Assembly (NCBI GenBank): GCA_903928345.1
Contig: CAIYQO010000184.1
Location: 1 to 64,000, forward strand
Source of the DNA: an uncultured bacterium
GTDB taxonomy: Bacteria > Armatimonadota > Hebobacteria > CAIYQO01
Length of the DNA stretch: 64,000 nucleotides
Direction of reading: 5' to 3'
Position 1 is the stretch's first letter. The number at the start of each line of letters is the position of its first letter. The translations under genes and the position numbers were made by a program. This document shows positions 37,750 to 45,710 of this stretch, piece after piece. Below the pieces are notes generated by a model that saw only the letters and a list, made by a program, of their open reading frames with translations, was not told the origin of the DNA and made no database searches.

Positions 37750-38256
37750 CTATGTGCGATCTTCAACGCCGCGGCTCTCCCCGCAGCATCCATCAGGCGG
37801 ACCAAACAACGCGCCGTATATTGCCGAGGCAAAGCACCATTGGGTAAGACCAGCGATGGCGGCGAACGTGATGATGAAGCAGGAGGGGATGTAGATCAAA
37901 TAGGCGTTATGGGTGAAATAGCCGGCCCCGCACAGCAGATACATCATCGCGCCGATGGTACAGCCGAAACGGCGCGGTGTGCCATGGGGTGGGATGGGAC
38001 CACGCCCGATTATTGGCATGATCAGCACGTTATACAGACGATCATACACACTGCGGTCAGTCATCCCCCCGGTCAGGGTCATGAACCCGAGCAGGAGAAA
38101 ATACCAGCCATTGCCCCACACAAGGCCCAATACGCCGCAACAGGCGCAGGCAAGTGGCGTCCACCGTGCCAATCCTGCGATGCGTGGCATGCCATCGAGT
38201 ACCGTGCTGGGAAACCCCTGTGACAACAGCAATTGCCGAGTTTTTCCCGTCACCAT
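37750..38256 (-). CDS. DUF4395-like integral membrane protein
   Basis: The 168-residue protein has about four hydrophobic segments (CACCGVLGLVWGNGWYFLLLGF, CTIGAMMYLLCGAGYF, YIPSCFIITFAAIAGL) and a paired-cysteine C-terminus DGCCGES. DRLYNVLI and the small-cysteine helices recall DUF4395, a family often found beside rhodanese, thioredoxin and sulfur genes. ATG 38256 overlaps the pdxS stop (TGATG); the track start at 38262 is TTG. It is last in the rrf2-cysK-pdxS operon and ends in a clean terminator. Function unknown. Confidence 0.65.
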   Translation of the reverse strand: MVTGKTRQLLLSQGFPSTVLDGMPRIAGLARWTPLACACCGVLGLVWGNGWYFLLLGFMTLTGGMTDRSVYDRLYNVLIMPIIGRGPIPPHGTPRRFGCTIGAMMYLLCGAGYFTHNAYLIYIPSCFIITFAAIAGLTQWCFASAIYGALFGPPDGCCGESRGVEDRT

Positions 38257-39140
38257 CACCAACCTCGCACAGCCAGTCGTTCCGCTTCAGGGATCGTATT
38301 CATCTCCAGCCCGCGCATCGGCTCTCCCAGCCCCGCGGAGACTTCCGCCAATATCTCCGGTCGATCAAAGTAGGTCGTCGCCGTCACCATCGCTTTGGCG
38401 CGTCCCGCGGGATCGGAGGATTTGAAGATGCCGCTGCCGACAAACACGGCTTCAGCGCCGAGTTGCATCATGAGGGCTGCATCGGCAGGGATCGCCACGC
38501 CGCCGGCGGAGAAGTTCGGCACTGGCAGCTTGCCGTGCTCGTGGATGAACTGAACCAGATCGTAGGGAGCGCCTAGCTCTTTTGCCACCATCATCAACTC
38601 GTCTTCACGCATGCCCTGGATGCGGCGCATCTCACTCATCACGGTACGCATATGGCGCACGGCTTCGACGATGTTCCCGGAACCGGCTTCCCCTTTGGTG
38701 CGGATCATCGCCGCGCCTTCCCCGATGCGACGGAGCGCTTCGCCCAAATCTCGGCACCCGCACACGAACGGCACTTTGAAAGCATGCTTGTCGATATGGT
38801 AGCGGTCATCGGCGGGGGTCAGCACTTCGGATTCGTCGATGAAATCGACTTCCAGGGCTTGCAGGATTTGCGCCTCCGCGAAGTGGCCGATACGCGCCTT
38901 GGCCATCACTGGGATCGAGACCGAGGCCTTGATCTCTTTGATCATCGCGGGGTCACTCATGCGCGCCACGCCGCCTTGCGCGCGGATATCCGCCGGCACG
39001 CGCTCCAACGCCATCACGGCGACCGCGCCGGCCTCTTCGGCGATTTTGGCCTGCTCCGGATTCGTGACATCCATAATGACGCCGCCGCGCAACATTTCCG
39101 CTAACCCGACCTTGGTTCGCCAGGTAGATCGTTCAGACAT
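38256..39140 (-). CDS. pdxS: Pyridoxal 5'-phosphate synthase lyase subunit
   Basis: The 294-residue PdxS/SNZ protein shows [39 protein letters not shown] and [16 protein letters not shown]. It condenses ribose 5-phosphate, glyceraldehyde 3-phosphate and ammonia to PLP, the last normally supplied by the PdxT glutaminase. No pdxT is in the window. Placed between a cysteine synthase and a membrane protein and under a sulfur box, it probably supplies PLP for the many PLP enzymes of this regulon (five CysK, MetY, MetB-like, SufS, MalY). Confidence 0.94.
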   Translation of the reverse strand: MSERSTWRTKVGLAEMLRGGVIMDVTNPEQAKIAEEAGAVAVMALERVPADIRAQGGVARMSDPAMIKEIKASVSIPVMAKARIGHFAEAQILQALEVDFIDESEVLTPADDRYHIDKHAFKVPFVCGCRDLGEALRRIGEGAAMIRTKGEAGSGNIVEAVRHMRTVMSEMRRIQGMREDELMMVAKELGAPYDLVQFIHEHGKLPVPNFSAGGVAIPADAALMMQLGAEAVFVGSGIFKSSDPAGRAKAMVTATTYFDRPEILAEVSAGLGEPMRGLEMNTIPEAERLAVRGW

Positions 39141-39172
39141 GATCGAGATACTCCTTCACAAAATAACCGATT

Positions 39173-40099
39173 TTACACCGCCTGGAATGCCGCAGTCGAG
39201 AGATAACGGTCACCGCTATCGGGAAAGACGGTGACGATCAGCTTGCCGGCGTTTTCTGGTCGATTAGCGACCTGGACGGCGGCCCAGGCTGCCGCGCCGG
39301 ACGATAAGCCGACGAACAAGCCTTCCTGGCGTGCCAGGGTGATCGCCATTTGAATGGCATCATCCGAGGGGACCAGCATCACTTCATCGATGACGCTCCG
39401 GTTTAAGACGGTGGGGATAAATCCCGCGCCGATGCCTTGAATGGGGTGTGGTCCCCGTCGCCCTTCCGTCAACATCGGAGAGGCCTGTGGTTCAAGTGCG
39501 ATCACCTGAATCCGCGGATTCATCTCTTTCAGGAATTGTCCCGCACCGGTGACCGTCCCCCCGGAGCCAACCCCGGCGATGAAGATATCGATCTGCCCTT
39601 CGGTGGCCCGCCAGATTTCCGGTCCGGTCGTCAGGCGGTGAATGGTCGGGTTGGCGGGATTATCAAATTGTTGCAATTGGAGATAGCGGGAGTCGGAGGC
39701 TGCCAGCTCATTCGCCCGGCTTATGGCACCGGACATCCCTTCACTTGCGGGTGTAAGCTCAAGGGTGGCGCCCAGGAGCTTCAACACCTGGCGTCGTTCT
39801 TGCGAAAAGGACTCCGGCATCACGAGCGTGAGTTGATAGCCACGGGCGGCGCAGACCCAGGCCAGCGCAATACCGGTGTTGCCGCTAGTGGGCTCGACGA
39901 AGATGGTCTCGGAAGTCACCAGGCCGGCGCGTTCCGCTGCCTCGATCATCGCGACCCCAATGCGATCTTTCACGCTACTGGCAGGATTGAACATCTCCAG
40001 TTTGGCTAAAATCGTCGCGGTGTTGGCGCCAACCACACGGTTGAGACGCACGAGGGGGGTATTACCGATGAGTTTTGTCGCATCATGGGCGTAATCCAT
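39173..40099 (-). CDS. cysK: Cysteine synthase (SVKDR type)
   Basis: The 308-residue O-acetylserine sulfhydrylase family enzyme has the PLP Lys in [27 protein letters not shown] and [15 protein letters not shown]. It lies 27 bases downstream of the second rrf2 gene and 32 upstream of pdxS. The rrf2-cysK order recalls Rrf2/CymR-linked cysteine loci, where CysK can act as a co-regulator of the repressor. Whether this copy binds its neighbouring Rrf2 protein is untested. Confidence 0.91.
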   Translation of the reverse strand: MDYAHDATKLIGNTPLVRLNRVVGANTATILAKLEMFNPASSVKDRIGVAMIEAAERAGLVTSETIFVEPTSGNTGIALAWVCAARGYQLTLVMPESFSQERRQVLKLLGATLELTPASEGMSGAISRANELAASDSRYLQLQQFDNPANPTIHRLTTGPEIWRATEGQIDIFIAGVGSGGTVTGAGQFLKEMNPRIQVIALEPQASPMLTEGRRGPHPIQGIGAGFIPTVLNRSVIDEVMLVPSDDAIQMAITLARQEGLFVGLSSGAAAWAAVQVANRPENAGKLIVTVFPDSGDRYLSTAAFQAV

Positions 40100-40126
40100 G
40101 GGTCATCCTTTCAGACACCGCAGCGG

Positions 40127-40570
40127 TCAGATGTTGAACATTAACACGGTGTTCATTTCTTTGGCGCGTTGTCGCTCGACCAGGCTGGCCAGGCTGATAT
40201 TCGCAAACACCTGGATCAGGGCCTGACTGGCCTCTTCCCAAATATCGACCAACGCACATTGCTCAGGATGGCTGCAACACCCCACTCCCGTTGGGCATTC
40301 CGAGAGGACGAGTGGGCCTTCCAATACTTCGATAATATCGGCCAAGGAGATATCGGCAGCAGGACGCGTCAGCACATACCCGCCATGTGAGCCTCGGGTA
40401 GCCGTGACCAGGCTGGCCTTGCGCAACAGCACCATGAGTTGTTCCAGATAGGTGGCCGGTAAATGTTGCCGCTCGGCAATTTCTTTCACCATTAACGGGC
40501 TTTGCCCGTCACTGAGCGCGAGTGCCAACATGGCACGGACGCCATATGTTGAACGTGTTGATAGCTTCAT
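40127..40570 (-). CDS. Rrf2-family transcriptional regulator, copy 2
   Basis: The 147-residue protein is the same length as copy 1 at 10597 and very close to it: LSTRSTYGVRAMLALAL, LPATYLEQLMVLLRKASLV, RGSHGGYVL, and the cysteine cluster ECPTGVGCCSHPEQCAL. The helix-turn-helix segments are almost identical, so both probably read the same box. The track start at 40609 is rejected; ATG 40570 follows AGAGG. Its own promoter holds a weak copy of the box, suggesting autoregulation. The cysteines suggest an Fe-S or thiol-sensitive regulator. Confidence 0.9.
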   Translation of the reverse strand: MKLSTRSTYGVRAMLALALSDGQSPLMVKEIAERQHLPATYLEQLMVLLRKASLVTATRGSHGGYVLTRPAADISLADIIEVLEGPLVLSECPTGVGCCSHPEQCALVDIWEEASQALIQVFANISLASLVERQRAKEMNTVLMFNI

Positions 40571-40620
40571 CGCAGTAACCTCTGTTGCGCAACTCTCAGG
40601 AAAGAGCAACGTTCAAGCAA

Positions 40621-40676
40621 AGTAGTTCGCTCGGAAGGGTCAACATGAGTATAGATTTGATGCCCCGATATGTCAA
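40621..40676 (-). promoter_or_regulatory. Promoter and weak Rrf2-type box for the rrf2-cysK-pdxS operon
   Basis: On the minus strand TTGACA (40676-40671), a 17-bp spacer and TATACT (40653-40648) are followed by CCCTTCCGAGCGAACTACTT (within 40621-40644). That is a degenerate copy of the shared box. Confidence 0.75.
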
Positions 40677-40748
40677 TATCGCCATTAGCCAGGCCTTCAT
40701 TTTGGCATCTTTGACCGACTCAACCCCGTGACCTTACTGAAACTCATG

Positions 40749-40781
40749 TTGACAGCAATGTATTCCGACATGTAAACTTGT
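40749..40781 (+). promoter_or_regulatory. Promoter and Rrf2-type box for the corrinoid protein-malY operon
   Basis: TTGACA (40749-40754) and TAAACT (40773-40778, 18 bp) form the promoter. The box sits between them: CAATGTATTC (from 40756) is identical to one arm of the perfect palindrome at 19913, while the other half is degenerate. Confidence 0.75.
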
Positions 40782-40839
40782 AATCGAGATGCCGGTCTGG
40801 GAATCGGTCGCTTCTGATCTGTGCAAGGGAGAAACCGTC

Positions 40840-41508
40840 ATGTCTGATACGAAAATCACTCTGTATGCGGCGCTGTCCGATGCCGTAGTGGAGATGGATG
40901 AGGAACGAGCCATTACAACAGCGCAGCAGGTCGTTGCGCAACACTTCGACGCCTATGAGGCGATAGCCGAAGGCTTGGCGCCTGGGATGGCACGCGCCGG
41001 GCAGTTATTCGAAGAGGATGAATACTTTGTTCCGGAACTCTTGCTCTGCGCGGATGCCATGTATGCGGGGATCAACGTCTTGCAGCCGCATGTATGCCGG
41101 GAAGACGTCCCACAACAGCAGACCGTCGTGATCGGGGTGATTGAAGGTGATACGCACGATATCGGGAAGAATTTAGTGAAGCTGATGCTCGCCTCCGCGG
41201 GATTTATCGTCATCGACCTGGGGCGCGATGTGCCGCCGCAACGCTTTGTGGAGACCGCCAGAGAATCCGGGGCTGTCCTGATCGCCCTCTCAACGCTGAT
41301 GACGACGACCATGGACGGCCTCGCTGAAGTGATTCGCCTCCTGGAGCGCAACAAGGAACGCGACCAGTATAAAGTGATGGTCGGCGGCGCGCCGATCTCG
41401 CTGGCCTTTGCCAAAAAAATCGGCGCGGATGGGTACGCTCGCGATGCCTCGGAAGCGGTGCGTCTCGCACGGCAGCTAGTCGGGCAAGCCGTCGCACATA
41501 CCGGGTAA
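40840..41508 (+). CDS. Corrinoid (B12-binding) methyl-carrier protein, MtbC/MtaC-like
   Basis: The 222-residue protein has an N-terminal helical cap domain (about 1-90: AITTAQQVVAQHFDAYEAIAEG, EDEYFVPELLLCADAM) and a C-terminal cobalamin Rossmann domain with the base-off motif D104-x-H106-x-x-G109 in EGDTHDIGKNLV, then VIDLGRDVPPQRFV and VMVGGAPI. His106 should ligand the cobalt. It carries a methyl group between the MtaA-like methyltransferases and is re-reduced by the RACo-like protein at 33635. The track start at 40789 lies in the promoter; AAGGGAG precedes ATG 40840. Confidence 0.92.
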   Translation: MSDTKITLYAALSDAVVEMDEERAITTAQQVVAQHFDAYEAIAEGLAPGMARAGQLFEEDEYFVPELLLCADAMYAGINVLQPHVCREDVPQQQTVVIGVIEGDTHDIGKNLVKLMLASAGFIVIDLGRDVPPQRFVETARESGAVLIALSTLMTTTMDGLAEVIRLLERNKERDQYKVMVGGAPISLAFAKKIGADGYARDASEAVRLARQLVGQAVAHTG

Positions 41509-41552
41509 GCTGACTTGTATCACGCAATTGAGCGCGCACGAAGGACAACTCC

Positions 41553-42731
41553 ATGACTCATGACGCACAGACAGCATTTCATTTTGATGTTCCACACGAC
41601 CGCCGGGACACTTATAGCCAGAAATGGATGAACCTTCCCACGACGGATTGCATCGCCATGTGCCTGGCGGATATGGATTTCCAGGCGCCGCAGGCCGTCA
41701 CCGACGCGTTTGCCGCGCGCGTCGCACATGGCATCTATGGCTATACGCATTATCCGGACGGATTGACGCAGCACATCACCGCATGGGTACAGCGCCGGTA
41801 CTCCTGGTCGGTCGCGGAGGAGTGGATCGCGATGAATGTCGGGGTGGTGGCCTCCCTGTGTACCATCATCCGTGCCCTCACCCAGGAAGGCGACCGTGTC
41901 ATCATTCAGACACCGGTCTATACACCGTTCTTCACCTCGATCCGCAACAATCAGCGGGTCGTCGTCGAGAATCAGTTAGTACTGGAAGACGGTCACTACC
42001 AGATGGATTTCGACGCGCTGGAAGCGCAGGCGCGCAGCGCCAAACTGCTCATTCTCTGTAATCCCCATAACCCGGTGGGACGCGTCTGGACTCGCGAAGA
42101 ACTGACCCGTGTAGGGGAAATCTGCCTGGCGCACGGCGTCACCATCGTCTCCGACGATATCCATTGCGACTTCGCCCTGTCGCGACCATACCAGGCGTTG
42201 GCAGCGCTGGACGACGCCTTCGCTCAGCAAAGCATCACCTGTCTGGCCGCCAGTAAAACCTTCAATATCGCCGGTCTGGATACGTCCTATGAGATTATTC
42301 CCAACCCGGATTTGCGGGAAAAGATCGCACGCGAGAAAGCCGGTCGGGGGATTAGCAAGCCCAATATGTTCGGCTTGCTCGCGTTGGAACAGGTCTATCA
42401 ACATGGTGATGCCTGGTTGGAAGCATTGTGCGCCTATTTACGCGCCAGCCATGCCTTGTTGCACGCGCATCTCGATCCGCTGGAACAGGTCCGCTGTACC
42501 ACACCCGAAGGCACCTACCTGGCCTGGCTCGATTGCCGGGCCTATGGGCGCACCAGCCGGGAATTGTGCGACTATCTGCTGCAGACCGCGCGTGTGCGCC
42601 TGACCCCCGGCCGCATCTTCGGCGCCACTGGCGAAGGATTCCTCCGGTTGAATTACGGCACGGACCACACAACATTACGCACGGGTCTGGAGCGGATCGC
42701 TGAAGCGTTCTCTGCACTGGCCCCGGCGTAA
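41553..42731 (+). CDS. MalY/PatB-family C-S lyase (cystathionine beta-lyase-like)
   Basis: The 392-residue fold-type I PLP aminotransferase-like enzyme shows MCLADMDFQAPQAVTDAF, GIYGYTHYPDG, CNPHNPVGRVWTREEL, and the PLP lysine in LAASKTFNIAGL. MalY/PatB members cleave cystathionine or other S-substituted cysteines by beta-elimination, giving homocysteine or free thiols. It follows the corrinoid protein gene by 44 bases in the same regulon. A role in releasing a thiol from an S-alkyl-cysteine-type intermediate is attractive but inferred. Confidence 0.9.
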   Translation: MTHDAQTAFHFDVPHDRRDTYSQKWMNLPTTDCIAMCLADMDFQAPQAVTDAFAARVAHGIYGYTHYPDGLTQHITAWVQRRYSWSVAEEWIAMNVGVVASLCTIIRALTQEGDRVIIQTPVYTPFFTSIRNNQRVVVENQLVLEDGHYQMDFDALEAQARSAKLLILCNPHNPVGRVWTREELTRVGEICLAHGVTIVSDDIHCDFALSRPYQALAALDDAFAQQSITCLAASKTFNIAGLDTSYEIIPNPDLREKIAREKAGRGISKPNMFGLLALEQVYQHGDAWLEALCAYLRASHALLHAHLDPLEQVRCTTPEGTYLAWLDCRAYGRTSRELCDYLLQTARVRLTPGRIFGATGEGFLRLNYGTDHTTLRTGLERIAEAFSALAPA

Positions 42732-42747
42732 GAGGAGCCGCTTAAAT

Positions 42748-42940
42748 ATGTCGAACGCCCAACCGTGGCAACACTCCGTCCATCGCATGGCGACCAATAT
42801 CCGTCACCGCGTGCTCGAACATACCATTCGAAACGATGGCGGCTACCTCAGTCAGGCCTGTTCCGCCGCGGAATTATTCGCATACTCTATCAGCGCATTT
42901 TGCGCCTGGGACCGCTCAGCGAGCCACCCGTAGTATCAAT
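42748..42940 (+). pseudogene. Frameshifted stub of a transketolase-like N-terminal domain
   Basis: Frame 1 reads RHRVLEHTIRNDGGYLSQACSAAELFAYSIS, matching the start of TPP-dependent transketolase-like proteins (cofactor-side segment GGYLSQACS). The match then continues in another frame as LYQRILRLGPLSEPPV, so a one-base indel lies near 42890. Homology stops at about 42940, where a repeat cluster begins. An AGGAG and short spacing after malY suggest it was once the next gene of that operon. Everything after the first 60-65 residues is missing. Confidence 0.7.
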
Positions 42941-42976
42941 AGCACCAGCATCATCACCAGCACGACGCCAACTCAT

Positions 42977-43121
42977 ATCTGACGATTATCTGGAAGCCCC
43001 TGACGATTATCTGACGATTCAGTGCGCACCGCACTCGTCGAGGAAATGGCCAGTATCTCGCCCGCCTGAAAGTGCCCATCTGACGATTACGGCTTTTCAT
43101 CTGACGATTATCTGACGATTA
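42977..43121. repeat. Six copies of a TGACGATT-containing short repeat
   Basis: TCTGACGATTA or close variants occur at 42978, 43000, 43011, 43080, 43101 and 43112, alone or in tandem pairs spaced 11 bases. The last copy contains the stop codon of the DUF4062 gene. The unequal spacing is not CRISPR-like. The cluster marks the junction between the truncated transketolase and the accessory gene. Confidence 0.75.
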
Positions 43122-44654
43122 CGCAAATGTCACCAGCACATAGCTGGTCGAACGGCCTTTGCCCAGTCTGCGGGCGATCCCAAGCTTCATGAGTAGTTCA
43201 AAATCACGCGTTGTCGTATCTCGCGTCACTGCAAATGCGGTTTCACAGAGGCGGCTGGTCAACCGTTGCCCCTCCTGCAACATTATGACCATCTGTCGCT
43301 GGCGATCATTCAGTTGCGCCTCGGCTGCCGGCGTCACGAGCAAGCGAACCTCGGGTACCGTGATCAGATCGATGTTCTCGCCGGGACCGCGAAAGGTCAC
43401 CTGGAAGTATCCGGTATCAGTACCGAGTAGGGGTTCCGGCAAGCCATGGTTCAACATTTGTTCGCGCATGCGTCGGAAGCCGCTGCCACGTTCCTCGATT
43501 CGATGGAAGTAGGACAGGCACTGGGCCAGGACAGGGTTGCGCGAACACGGACGATATCTTCCCTTGCGCAAAATTGGCAGAGTAAGCGGTTCGGGGGGCA
43601 TGCCGGGACTGAGTACTGTCACGCGGTCGGCGAAGACTTCGAGAATTATCTTGCGCCCAGCGTCTTCGTAAAGCCGATGCGCCACGGCGTTGACCAGCGC
43701 CTCTCTGAGCGCCTCCTCAGGGTACTCATCAAGACGCACACGGTTCAGTCCGACGATACGCATCGGATGTCGGGTATTGCGATTAATGAACGCAATGGCG
43801 CGGTCGATGGCCAATGGCATCGGCCCGCGGATATCTTCATGATCACGCGGGGTACTATCAGGTTCCGAGCCGCGGTAGACGTCGGCCATGATGCGACATT
43901 GTGGGAACACCGCCGAAGGGTCTTTCGCCAACAGCACGATGCCCGCCGCGGTGGCGTAATGCTCGCCGGTGTCCGGGTCCGTCCAGACCAAGCCGCGTTG
44001 CAACACACCAGCCAGCAGGTCCGCGTCGGACAGCTCCTCGGGTCGCCGCTCTTCAGCTACGGCAACCATTCGTCGAGCGACATCGTGATCAACCTCACTC
44101 CATTTCAGACGCGTGAAGGACTGCGATTCGAAGCTGGATGTGGCGTCTATGGTCTGCTGGGCGACTTCATCCTCATCGGTGGTCGGGGCGAGACCGAAAC
44201 GCTCGCGTAGGAGTTCGACCAGCGCTTCACGGACTTCTTTCTGCAGTTCAACGACCGTGTTGAAGCGCTTATACTTGGGGCCATCACCATCAAGCTCGGT
44301 GATGAGCTGCATCGTCCCGTCTTCTCTATCCTGTTTGCGGTCGCCTTTAATGAAGGCGAGCACTGGCAACCCCAATTCCTTTGCGCGGCGATACTCTCGG
44401 TGAGTGATGGATACTCCATCGACCTGCGAGCCGTATTGGCTCCCGATAATCAACAGATACACACGGCACTCTTCTAACTTGGCCAGGCAACCTTCGATGG
44501 CCTTAACCGGAGACGCCGGCTCAAACTCGAAGAGTACCGGAGCGCAGTGGGCGACCAGGAAGGCATCCGTGTTCAGCAGGTTCTGGATAATGGCGCGCTC
44601 GTCTTCGAGTTCCTTCTGGACTGAACTCACAAAGACACGCAGTTTATCGCTCAT
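43119..44654 (-). CDS. DUF4062 - HATPase_c_4 - winged helix protein
   Basis: The 511-residue protein has an N-terminal DUF4062 domain (about 1-110: RVFVSSVQKELEDERAII, YLLIIGSQYG, SITHREYRRAKELGLPVLAFI). A RecG-like C-terminal ATP-binding region follows (DEYPEEALREALVNAVAHRLYED, VTVLSPGMPPEPLTLP, RIEERGSGFRRMREQM), then a C-terminal winged helix (LCETAFAVTRDTTTRDFELLMKLGI). Such DUF4062-HATPase proteins occur in mobile and defence-associated loci; their signal and output are unproven. The ATG overlaps the stop of a short upstream frame ending ERLARAGEPL, which suggests a lost partner gene. Its surroundings are all remnants, so it is probably a recent arrival. Confidence 0.8.
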   Translation of the reverse strand: MSDKLRVFVSSVQKELEDERAIIQNLLNTDAFLVAHCAPVLFEFEPASPVKAIEGCLAKLEECRVYLLIIGSQYGSQVDGVSITHREYRRAKELGLPVLAFIKGDRKQDREDGTMQLITELDGDGPKYKRFNTVVELQKEVREALVELLRERFGLAPTTDEDEVAQQTIDATSSFESQSFTRLKWSEVDHDVARRMVAVAEERRPEELSDADLLAGVLQRGLVWTDPDTGEHYATAAGIVLLAKDPSAVFPQCRIMADVYRGSEPDSTPRDHEDIRGPMPLAIDRAIAFINRNTRHPMRIVGLNRVRLDEYPEEALREALVNAVAHRLYEDAGRKIILEVFADRVTVLSPGMPPEPLTLPILRKGRYRPCSRNPVLAQCLSYFHRIEERGSGFRRMREQMLNHGLPEPLLGTDTGYFQVTFRGPGENIDLITVPEVRLLVTPAAEAQLNDRQRQMVIMLQEGQRLTSRLCETAFAVTRDTTTRDFELLMKLGIARRLGKGRSTSYVLVTFA

Positions 44655-44741
44655 AACGGCTCCCCTGCTCGCGCCAGACGTTCGGCAAAATCATAGTTCG
44701 CGCTCGTCCCCCCGAAATCCGGCTCGCACTGGGGGGGGCGG

Positions 44742-45152
44742 TTAATATTGTATCCGATGCGTGCCGTCTGGCACAAACTCGACGATAGCCAGGATGAAAT
44801 CGTCGGGTTTATTGGGCGAATAGAGAATCTCGTTGCGGGTGACGGTGATAGTGTCTGTGCCGCTGACGCACCCCTTCACCTCGATGAAGCGCAGGCGCCC
44901 AGTGCTGGGTATGCGGCTTTCGATGTCGTAATCAAGCTTTTCCGTCTCGCGTCTGTCGGCTCAAATCCCAGACCGCGCTCGATTTCCATCACGATGTCCC
45001 GCGCTCGCGCGACGGCGGCCTGAGTATCCACCGCGGCGCGGGTCCACGGCAGCGGCGTGCCCGACAAGGCAGCGAGCAACCCGGCAGGCACAATGGGCAT
45101 GTCACCGAGGACGACCGGGACCACCATGCGCACGGATTTTCTTAAGACCATT
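44742..45152 (-). pseudogene. Frameshifted DUF3883 (helicase C-terminal-type) fragment
   Basis: Reading the minus strand, VDTQAAVARARDIVMEIERGLGFEPTD is followed, after a one-base shift near 44945, by DYDIESRIPSTGRLRFIEVKG and ITVTRNEILYSPNKPDDFIL up to a TAA at 44744-44742. This is the DUF3883 nuclease-like domain often found at the C-terminus of SNF2-type helicases in restriction and phage-defence loci. The helicase body is missing and the frame is broken, so this is a relic. It borders the DUF4062 gene. Confidence 0.75.
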
Positions 45153-45250
45153 TTTTCATCACGGCCATTCAGACAAAGTGTTACTATATCTGGATAAGTA
45201 GTAGCATTGTGTCTGATGTGGTGTGAAAAATCAAGTCTGCAGCCAGCCAA

Positions 45251-45568
45251 CGTCGACTAAACCATTTTGGGCAATGCGGTTCAAGTGGTAGTTACACAGG
45301 TGCTCTCCCCTGGTGATATGTTTATTTTGCGGCGAAAATTTGGTTATCACGAATTACCGCAGTAAGTTATATACAGCACAACTGTCCGAAAATGAGGCAC
45401 ACAGGAAAAACTGAAGATGACACCGCCCGAACCACAGACAGGAGAAAGATTGGTATTCTTTGCAATCTTTTCACCTCTCTCGTCCACAGTTTTATGAGGC
45501 GAAAACAATATATCTGCATTTCGCGTATTAGTTTTTGTCAGTATCGAATGCTCTACCATGCAAAACAA
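45251..45568. other. Gene-free AT-richer stretch
   Basis: This is lower in GC than the rest of the window. Several short ORFs run through it, but none has a Shine-Dalgarno sequence or a recognisable motif. It separates the decayed accessory patch from the polysaccharide region. Confidence 0.5.
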
Positions 45569-45611
45569 GCGTTTGCCTTTCAGGTGGTCTCCTGGAAGGC
45601 AAACGCTTTTT
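45569..45611. terminator. Bidirectional intrinsic terminator
   Basis: GCGTTTGCCTT (45569-45579) pairs perfectly with 45596-45606. On the plus strand it is followed by TTTTT, and on the minus strand by TTGTTTTG. It lies 100 bases past the stop of the glycoside-hydrolase-like gene, whose transcript it probably ends. Confidence 0.85.
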
Positions 45612-45710
45612 CCTGCTGGCATTCAATGCGGTGCTTGCGATTACTTCGTGCGAATACTTCGAAGGCCTGCCGCGCACCATTCACCAGATTCTCTATTGCC
45701 TGTGCGCAGG

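Noticed and set aside
42977-43121. CRISPR array
   Set aside because: The repeat unit is only about 11 bp with irregular spacing or direct tandem contact, there are no uniform spacers, and no cas genes lie nearby.
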